A DNA stretch of 6,237 nt from an uncultured Lachnospiraceae bacterium (GTDB lineage: Bacteria; Bacillota; Clostridia; Lachnospirales; Lachnospiraceae), in NCBI GenBank assembly GCA_900313745.1, contig OMSM01000449.1:1-6237 (forward strand). Direction: 5' to 3'. Shown here in pieces: positions 1 to 4,245 of the stretch (the first letter of the stretch is position 1; every line of letters starts with the position of its first letter). The notes under the pieces are model-generated. The model had not been told where the DNA came from and did no database searches. It worked only from the letters and a program-made list of their open reading frames with translations. The position numbers were made by a program, and so were the translations under genes.

Positions 1-339
1 ATGCTGAGGACCTTCGTCAAGATCATGCTGCCGCAGGCCAAGCCCATCGTCACGAGCTGCTTCCTGTTCGCCTTCGTGTGGCAGTGGACGGACGGCTTTT
101 ACTCCAAGATGTTCTTAGGAAATACAAGGCTCGTGAGCACCGGCCTTGCCAGGCTGGTTGACAGCCTCGGCGCATATATCCAACGCCTGACGGGTGTGCA
201 GACCACCATCTCGGTCGCCTATTCCAACTGCATCCTGGCGACCGGTACGCTGATGATCATCATGCCCCTGATTATCCTTTATCTCTTCGCGCAGAGGACC
301 TTCGTGGAGAGCATCGCAGCGACCGGAATCAAGATGTAA
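1..339 (+). CDS. Sugar ABC transporter permease, MalG/CUT1 type (3' end only)
   Basis: C-terminal 112 residues of an inner-membrane permease that, with a partner permease and an ATPase, would import a sugar or oligosaccharide. The fragment opens inside the cytoplasmic EAA loop that contacts the ATPase: its closing consensus (I-x-LP-x2-KP) is visible at residues 8-15. A hydrophobic segment follows (about 16-39), then an outside loop, then a last membrane span (about 72-97). The tail FAQRTFVESIAATGIKM is the usual ending of MalG-like permeases (FAQR-x-FVE-x-I-x-x-TG-x-K). The ATG at base 1 is almost certainly an internal Met: the family is normally about 270-300 residues and the conserved first half of the EAA motif is missing, so the gene begins upstream of the window. 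It precedes the binding-protein gene on the same strand, a permease-then-binding-protein order often seen in Lachnospiraceae. Substrate cannot be read from this fragment. Confidence 0.9.
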   Translation: MLRTFVKIMLPQAKPIVTSCFLFAFVWQWTDGFYSKMFLGNTRLVSTGLARLVDSLGAYIQRLTGVQTTISVAYSNCILATGTLMIIMPLIILYLFAQRTFVESIAATGIKM

Positions 340-408
340 GTACTGCTGCATATTTGCATCATATTTTCAGGAACGGTTCCGCCTGTCCGTTGCTCCGGGG
401 ACCGGGTA

Positions 409-423
409 TTGAAAACGCCTGCA
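409..423 (+). promoter_or_regulatory. Candidate cre (catabolite-responsive) site
   Basis: The 15-mer TTGAAAACGCCTGCA fits the Firmicutes cre consensus WTGNAANCGNWNNCW at every defined position except one (C at 419 where W is expected). It lies 96 bp before the start of the binding-protein gene, in non-coding DNA of a sugar-uptake locus, where CcpA control would make sense. A match of this quality can occur by chance, no clear promoter is seen next to it, and CcpA is not in the window. Confidence 0.35.
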
Positions 424-438
424 GTTATTAAGTGCATT

Positions 439-454
439 ACAGCGTTTACGCTGT
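439..454. promoter_or_regulatory. Perfect inverted repeat, possible operator or stem-loop
   Basis: ACAGCG, a 4-nt centre (TTTA), then CGCTGT: a perfect 6+6 inverted repeat. The flanks GCA (434-436) and TGC (455-457) can extend it past a two-base bulge. No T-tract follows, so it is not an intrinsic terminator. It could be a regulator's operator or an RNA hairpin in the leader of the binding-protein gene. Confidence 0.4.
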
Positions 455-472
455 TGCAGATACTCATAGTAG

Positions 473-497
473 GTCATAAGCCGCATAAGCTTATGAC
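473..497. promoter_or_regulatory. Inverted repeat / stem-loop just upstream of the binding-protein RBS
   Basis: GTCATAAG (473-480) and CTTATGAC (490-497) are exact reverse complements separated by 9 nt. Nested within it, CATAAGCTTATG (484-495) is a perfect 12-bp palindrome, so two alternative structures compete for the CTTATG arm. The stem ends 7 nt before the AGGAGG ribosome binding site. There is no T-tract. Likely roles are mRNA 5'-end protection after processing between permease and binding-protein cistrons, or an operator. Confidence 0.45.
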
Positions 498-504
498 GAT
501 TCAT

Positions 505-510
505 AGGAGG
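505..510 (+). promoter_or_regulatory. Strong ribosome binding site (AGGAGG)
   Basis: A perfect AGGAGG with 8 nt to the ATG at 519. It fixes the start of the binding protein and suggests strong translation, as expected for a component needed in excess over its permease. Confidence 0.9.
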
Positions 511-518
511 ATAAGACT

Positions 519-2060
519 ATGAAAAGACCTGTCACTAAGAAAGTAGGCATCGCGATCGCTATGGCCGCCATGGTCATGAGTACCGCTGCCTGCGGCAGCA
601 AGCCCGCGCCTGCAGCCGCTCCCGCCGAGCCCGCGCCCGCTGAGGCCGAGGCTGCTCCCGTCGAGGAAGAGGTCGAGGAGGAGGAGGCTGAGGAGGCCGA
701 ACCCGAGGCTGAGGAAGAAGAGGCTGAGGAAGAAGAGGCTGAGGAAGTCGAAGAAGAGGAAGAGGAAGAGGAGGAATCCCCTTATACCGTGATCACTGAT
801 GAGAACGGCGATCCGATCGACCTCGGCGGTATGGATATCATCATCCGCAACTGGTGGTCCCCTGAGGAAGCTCCCGAGCCCACCAATGACTATGAGGAAG
901 CCCGCGAGGAGTATCGCGAGTGGATCCAGGAGACCTACAACTTCACTATCAGGGAAGCTGCCATCTCCGACTGGGGCTCCACGCCCGCGGATTTCGTCGA
1001 CTATGCGACGACCGGCGGCGACGAGAACTACATCTGGGTTCTCCGCGACGATCCGGCAATCACTTCCGCAATGGCCAGCGGCCTGATGTACGACCTCAGC
1101 ACGCTTGACTGCCTTGATTTCTCCGCGGAGAAGTTCCAGAGGAACAAGCTGCACGAGCAGTACTCCAAGGGTGACGAGATCTACGCGATGTATGCCGGGT
1201 TCTCAGAGCCCCGCACCGGCGTCTACTTCAACAAGAGACTGCTTACCGATGCGGGTATCGATCCGGAGTCCATTTATGACATGCAGGCGGACGGCACCTG
1301 GACATGGGACGCGTTTGAAGAGCTCATGAGCACTGTACAGCGCGACATTGACAACGACGGCGTGATCGATGTCTACGGCCTGACCCTGAACGAGGGCGTC
1401 ATGACCACCGAGGCTGTCTTCTCCAACGGCGGCTCCTATGTCGGCAAGGATGAGAACGGCTACTTCTACAACCTTGAGAGCCCTGAGACCCTTGAGGCCC
1501 TGGAGTGGACCGTTGACATGTTCACCAAATACGATCTTCCGGATCCCGAAGGCGCAGAGTGGGATTACTACAAGGAAGCCTTCATCAACGGCCAGGCAGC
1601 GTTCATGGTCGAGGATGAGTACGCAGGCACCCCCGGCAACTTCCTGCAGGATATGGAAGACGAGCTCGGCTTCGTGATGTTCCCGAAGGGACCCAAGATG
1701 GACCACTACATCAACATCTGGTCCAACAACCCGGTCGCGATCCCTGCCTGCTACGATGAAGACAAGGCATGGAAGCTCGCATTCGCGTGGAACCTCTTCA
1801 CCGATCAGCCCGCCGGCTATGAGGACTATATCGATCTGTCCGCTGCCCGTTCCGGCCTGTTCGATTCCAGAGCGGTTGACGAGACCATCGTTATGATGAT
1901 GCAGGGCGAGAACGGAACCATTGCCTATCACGGCCTGATCCCGAACATGGACATCGGTCCTGACTTCGTCTGGGGCATCGCTCCCGGTACGGTTGTTTCC
2001 GAGGCTGTTGAAGCCATCCGTGATACCTGGAAGGCATACATCGACGAGGCGAACAAGTAA
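519..2060 (+). CDS. Extracellular sugar-binding lipoprotein of an ABC importer
   Basis: A 513-residue family-1-type solute-binding protein that captures a carbohydrate outside the cell and delivers it to the permease. Residues 1-24 form a lipoprotein signal peptide (basic start, then a hydrophobic stretch), with the lipobox TAAC ending at Cys25; the -3 residue is Thr rather than the usual Leu. Residues 28-86 are a low-complexity tether: Ala/Pro-rich, then 30 Glu in the 38 residues from 49 to 86. The folded domain starts near residue 88. It shows family hallmarks: VYFNKRLL (235-242), GTWTWDAFEEL (259-269), an EF-hand-like loop DIDNDGVID (276-284, Asp at 276, 278, 280 and 284) and QAAFMVEDEY (359-368). 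The many aromatic residues fit a sugar ligand, which cannot be named. The start is set by the AGGAGG 8 nt upstream. The gene is followed by GC hairpins and a terminator. Confidence 0.93.
   Translation: MKRPVTKKVGIAIAMAAMVMSTAACGSKPAPAAAPAEPAPAEAEAAPVEEEVEEEEAEEAEPEAEEEEAEEEEAEEVEEEEEEEEESPYTVITDENGDPIDLGGMDIIIRNWWSPEEAPEPTNDYEEAREEYREWIQETYNFTIREAAISDWGSTPADFVDYATTGGDENYIWVLRDDPAITSAMASGLMYDLSTLDCLDFSAEKFQRNKLHEQYSKGDEIYAMYAGFSEPRTGVYFNKRLLTDAGIDPESIYDMQADGTWTWDAFEELMSTVQRDIDNDGVIDVYGLTLNEGVMTTEAVFSNGGSYVGKDENGYFYNLESPETLEALEWTVDMFTKYDLPDPEGAEWDYYKEAFINGQAAFMVEDEYAGTPGNFLQDMEDELGFVMFPKGPKMDHYINIWSNNPVAIPACYDEDKAWKLAFAWNLFTDQPAGYEDYIDLSAARSGLFDSRAVDETIVMMMQGENGTIAYHGLIPNMDIGPDFVWGIAPGTVVSEAVEAIRDTWKAYIDEANK
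705..749 (+). repeat. In-frame 15-bp tandem repeat in the acidic tether
   Basis: GAGGCTGAGGAAGAA occurs at 705-719 and identically at 720-734; a third copy at 735-749 differs only in its last codon (GTC). Each unit encodes E-A-E-E-E, so copy-number change keeps the reading frame. It lies within residues 63-77 of the binding protein, between the lipid anchor and the folded domain. Confidence 0.9.
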
Positions 2061-2077
2061 TTGCAGGTTTATTCCTT

Positions 2078-2106
2078 CCGCGGCGCCGGTATTCGCGGCG
2101 CCGCGG
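2078..2106 (+). other. GC-rich stem-loop after the binding-protein gene
   Basis: CCGCGGCGCC (2078-2087) pairs perfectly with GGCGCCGCGG (2097-2106), and a further G-C pair closes a 7-nt loop. It begins 18 nt after the TAA stop. No T-tract follows, so it is not a classic terminator. A stable hairpin here could block 3' exonucleases and stabilise the binding-protein mRNA, as known for other ABC binding-protein cistrons. Confidence 0.6.
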
Positions 2107-2127
2107 GACAAGGCAGGCATGACTGAG

Positions 2128-2144
2128 CCGGGCATTTCGCCCGG
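2128..2144 (+). other. Second stem-loop in the same gap
   Basis: CCGGGC, a 5-nt loop (ATTTC), then GCCCGG: a perfect 6-bp GC stem. No T-tract follows. The rest of this 211-bp gap (2145-2217) shows no gene and no convincing promoter. Confidence 0.4.
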
Positions 2145-2217
2145 AGCGGCCGTGAAATTCCCCGGGACGCGCATCTTAACAGCCGCAGCGCTTTCCGGAG
2201 AGCAATAGCACAACCTG

Positions 2218-2251
2218 AGCGGGAGCGTCCGTACGATGCTCCCGCTTTGTT
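2218..2251 (+). terminator. Rho-independent terminator after the transporter block
   Basis: AGCGGGAGC (2218-2226) pairs perfectly with GCTCCCGCT (2238-2246). The stem can continue inward by three pairs (one G-U) to a 5-nt loop, and runs straight into a T-rich tail TTTGTT (2246-2251). This is the best terminator in the window. It ends only 26 nt before the next start codon, so a promoter for the downstream genes would have to overlap it or lie upstream of it. Partial read-through or attenuation is therefore likely. Confidence 0.8.
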
Positions 2252-2262
2252 AGCAGAAGGAC

Positions 2263-2268
2263 AAGGAG
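2263..2268 (+). promoter_or_regulatory. Ribosome binding site that decides between two start codons
   Basis: AAGGAG sits 3 nt before the ATG at 2272 but 9 nt before the in-frame ATG at 2278. The second spacing is normal and the first is too tight. Starting at 2278 also aligns the HLPG motif at residues 7-10 exactly with the downstream paralogue. Confidence 0.75.
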
Positions 2269-2277
2269 CGGATGATC

Positions 2278-3225
2278 ATGGCCAGCGCCAGATTCCACCT
2301 GCCGGGACTCCGGTACAACTATCCCCTGAACATGTTCTGGTTGAGCCTGAAGAAAAAGTATCCGGACTATTTCCGCGAGGGTGTGGAAATAGCATCATTC
2401 TTCGGGGCCTTTCCGGTTTCCCTCTGGAACGGCGGCCGCTTCTCCAACCGCGACCAGTGCGATGAAAAATTCGTCCGGATGGTCATAAAGAGCATCAACG
2501 GACAGGGAATCCCCATCCGATTTACCTATACCAATTCCCTCCTCACGGAGGAGGATCTGCGCGATCCTTTCTGCAACCTGTGCATGGAGATCGCGGACAA
2601 CGGGATGAACGAGGTGATCGTCGTCTCCGAACTCCTCGAGGACTATATCCGGACAAAGTATCCCTCGTTTAAGATCAACAGCTCCACATGCAAGGAGATC
2701 CGCAGCATAGAGGACGTCAACGCGGAGCTGGAGAAGGACTACAGGACGGTGGTCCTTGATTACAATCTCAACAACCGGTGGGAGCTGATCGACCGGATAA
2801 AAGATTTTAACAGGGTGGAGGTGCTGGTCAACAGCCTGTGCCAGCCAGGCTGTCCCCGCCGGGGCGACCACTACAGGAACATCTCGAAGAACGGGCATAT
2901 CGTTCTGGAGAACCGGAACCGCCCGGCGGACAGGCAGATTCCCGTGATTCCCTGGAAGTGTGAGTACGGCGATCACAACTGTCTCTATACCATCCAGGAC
3001 TACCCTACATTTGTCTCCCCGGATCTGATCTGGAACGAGTATCTCCCCAGAGGAATCCGGAATTTCAAAATCGAGGGGAGAACGGCGAATCTCTTCTCCC
3101 TTATCGAGACCTATACCTTCTTCATGATTAAGCCTGAGCACGCGGGAATGGTGAGAATCCTTCTTCTCAACAATCTCGAGCAGGCGGGAGTACTCAAAAT
3201 CAACGGGCCGCGCCCGAGCTTGTGA
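2278..3225 (+). CDS. U32-like TIM-barrel protein with putative Fe-S cysteines (first of pair)
   Basis: A 315-residue protein with no signal peptide or membrane span, presumably cytoplasmic. I do not know a characterised homologue. It resembles the peptidase-U32 fold family (UbiU/UbiV, RlhA, TrhP): a strand followed by WNGGR (50-54), like the U32 'YLGG' region; a strand with a T-x-N turn (83-86); C-x3-C in LCQPGCPRRGDHY (187-199); and FKIEGR (263-268), matching the U32 'KIEGR' box. Further cysteines at 228 and 235, with 188 and 192, could bind a [4Fe-4S] cluster, as four cysteines do in UbiU and UbiV; Cys99 is also shared with the next gene. Characterised U32 proteins act in hydroxylation of ubiquinone precursors, rRNA or tRNA, and few are proven proteases, so the 'collagenase' label should not be used. 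It follows a terminator and precedes its paralogue by 64 bp. Family assignment is by motif reading; function is unknown. Confidence 0.6.
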   Translation: MASARFHLPGLRYNYPLNMFWLSLKKKYPDYFREGVEIASFFGAFPVSLWNGGRFSNRDQCDEKFVRMVIKSINGQGIPIRFTYTNSLLTEEDLRDPFCNLCMEIADNGMNEVIVVSELLEDYIRTKYPSFKINSSTCKEIRSIEDVNAELEKDYRTVVLDYNLNNRWELIDRIKDFNRVEVLVNSLCQPGCPRRGDHYRNISKNGHIVLENRNRPADRQIPVIPWKCEYGDHNCLYTIQDYPTFVSPDLIWNEYLPRGIRNFKIEGRTANLFSLIETYTFFMIKPEHAGMVRILLLNNLEQAGVLKINGPRPSL

Positions 3226-3246
3226 CGGAATACGGCGTCTTGACTT

Positions 3247-3272
3247 CCGGCGGCGTGCAGGGTGCCTGCCGG
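3247..3272 (+). other. Stem-loop between the two U32-like genes
   Basis: CCGGCGG (3247-3253) pairs with CTGCCGG (3266-3272) through seven pairs including one G-U, leaving a 12-nt loop. It fills much of the 64-bp gap between the stop codon at 3225 and the GAGGAG ribosome binding site at 3281-3286. No T-tract is present. Confidence 0.4.
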
Positions 3273-3289
3273 GGATAAGCGAGGAGACC

Positions 3290-4189
3290 ATGAAGGAAAT
3301 ATACTGGCATCTGCCAGGTTTTACCTACTTTTTCTACCTGAACCAGGTAATCATCAGAATGATGAAGGACCACCCGGACTATTTCCGTGAGGGATACCGG
3401 ATCGGAAGCGTGTACGGCACCTTTCCCGGAGCCATCTGGAACGGCGGCCGGGCGGTATTCGGCATGACCACGAAGGGGGATATGGAGAAGATCATCTCCA
3501 CCTACAACAGAATGGGCGTGCCGGTGCGGTTTACCTGGACCAACTATCTTATCGAGGAGAAGCACCTGACCGATACCTACTGCAACCTGATCATGTCCAT
3601 CGCGGACAACGGCATGAACCAGGTGCTTGTCAGCACGGATATTCTTGAGAATTATCTCCGGGAGCACTATCCCCGGTTCAAATACCTTTCCTCGACGACC
3701 AAGCGCATCACCTCCCTCGATGCCCTGGGAGAGGAGCTTAAGCGGGATTACATGCTTGTGGTCCTGGACTATGACCTTAACCACGATGAAGAGGCGCTGA
3801 AGGCGCTGGAGCCGCAGGCGAACCGCATCGAGATCCTGGTGGACGAGATCTGCTTCCCCGGGTGCCCCAGGAGGAAGGAGCACTACCGCGAGGAATCCTT
3901 AAGGCAGATCACCTTCGACAAGGGAGATCCCTTCCCCTGCCCCAACAGGACGACGATGCCGGGATTTGCCGAGTGCATGAAGCGGCCGGCCTTCATCGCG
4001 GCAGATGAGGTGCAGGACTACGTGTCGCGCGGGTTCACCAATTTCAAGCTCGTGGGCAGAGGCCTGCCCGTCGGGATGGTGAAGGATTCCTACATGTACT
4101 ACCTCGTCCGGAAGGAGTACCAGCAGAAGGCAAGGAAGCTCATGGACGAGACTCTGGAGAAGCTCTCCGGGGCGAAGAAGAAAGGATGA
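3290..4189 (+). CDS. U32-like TIM-barrel protein with putative Fe-S cysteines (second of pair)
   Basis: A 299-residue paralogue of the preceding protein, collinear along its length: HLPG (7-10), HPDYFREG (28-35), IWNGGR (49-54), RFTWTN (80-85), SIADNGMN (103-110), VVLDYDLN (157-164), ICFPGCPRRKEHYRE (187-201) and NFKLVGR (251-257). In residues 1-54, 26 positions are identical to the first copy. Shared cysteines are 98, 188, 192, 217 and 229; the last pair is spaced C-x11-C here but C-x6-C in the first copy. The FKIEGR box has become FKLVGR, losing the acidic residue, and the tail is Lys-rich. The pair may form a heterodimer in which the members differ in role, as UbiU and UbiV do. The GAGGAG at 3281-3286 is only 3 nt from ATG, rather tight, but alignment with the paralogue supports this start. 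There is no signal peptide. Substrate and reaction are unknown. Confidence 0.6.
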   Translation: MKEIYWHLPGFTYFFYLNQVIIRMMKDHPDYFREGYRIGSVYGTFPGAIWNGGRAVFGMTTKGDMEKIISTYNRMGVPVRFTWTNYLIEEKHLTDTYCNLIMSIADNGMNQVLVSTDILENYLREHYPRFKYLSSTTKRITSLDALGEELKRDYMLVVLDYDLNHDEEALKALEPQANRIEILVDEICFPGCPRRKEHYREESLRQITFDKGDPFPCPNRTTMPGFAECMKRPAFIAADEVQDYVSRGFTNFKLVGRGLPVGMVKDSYMYYLVRKEYQQKARKLMDETLEKLSGAKKKG

Positions 4190-4192
4190 GGG

Positions 4193-4229
4193 CAGGACCC
4201 ATGCCGGCGCTGCAGCCGGCCGGGACCTG
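4193..4229 (+). other. Long imperfect stem-loop before the esterase RBS
   Basis: GCCGGC (4203-4208) and GCCGGC (4215-4220) pair around a 6-nt loop. Beyond a small internal loop, CCC (4198-4200) pairs with GGG (4222-4224). After one A-A mismatch, CAGG (4193-4196) pairs with CCTG (4226-4229). The hairpin fills nearly all of the 56-bp gap between the preceding stop and the AAGGGAG ribosome binding site at 4231-4237. No T-tract is present, so it is unlikely to terminate transcription. Confidence 0.5.
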
Positions 4230-4245
4230 TAAGGGAGAATTCATT

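Noticed and set aside
1..3. ATG at base 1 as a true gene start
   Set aside because: The protein would begin inside the EAA loop and lack most membrane spans of this permease family, so it is an internal Met of a gene cut by the window.
370..404. GGAACGGTTCC odd palindrome (370-380) and pairing of 374-380 with 398-404
   Set aside because: The stem is short, with a wobble pair and a 17-nt loop, and has no T-tract; it is not distinguishable from chance in GC-rich DNA.
454..480. Possible sigma-A promoter (TTGCAG at 454-459, CATAAG at 475-480)
   Set aside because: The spacer is only 15 nt and both boxes match the consensus poorly.
501..1154. - strand open frame with a Leu/Phe-rich, membrane-like stretch
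   Set aside because: The hydrophobic run is simply the reverse complement of the GAG/GAA Glu codons in the acidic tether.
1203..2213. Open frame of 336 codons on the - strand
   Set aside because: It is antisense to the binding protein, which has clear family motifs and a strong RBS. The frame shows no domain.
2272..2274. Earlier in-frame ATG for the first U32-like gene
   Set aside because: It is only 3 nt from the AAGGAG; the ATG at 2278 has a 9-nt spacing and aligns exactly with the paralogue's N terminus.
2395..3883. Two - strand open frames (2395-3291 and 3200-3883)
   Set aside because: Both are antisense to the U32-like pair and resemble each other only because the + strand genes are paralogues.
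2278..4189. Calling the pair collagenase-like proteases
   Set aside because: That label comes from early U32 annotation. The motifs seen fit an Fe-S TIM-barrel protein better, and no protease active site can be identified.
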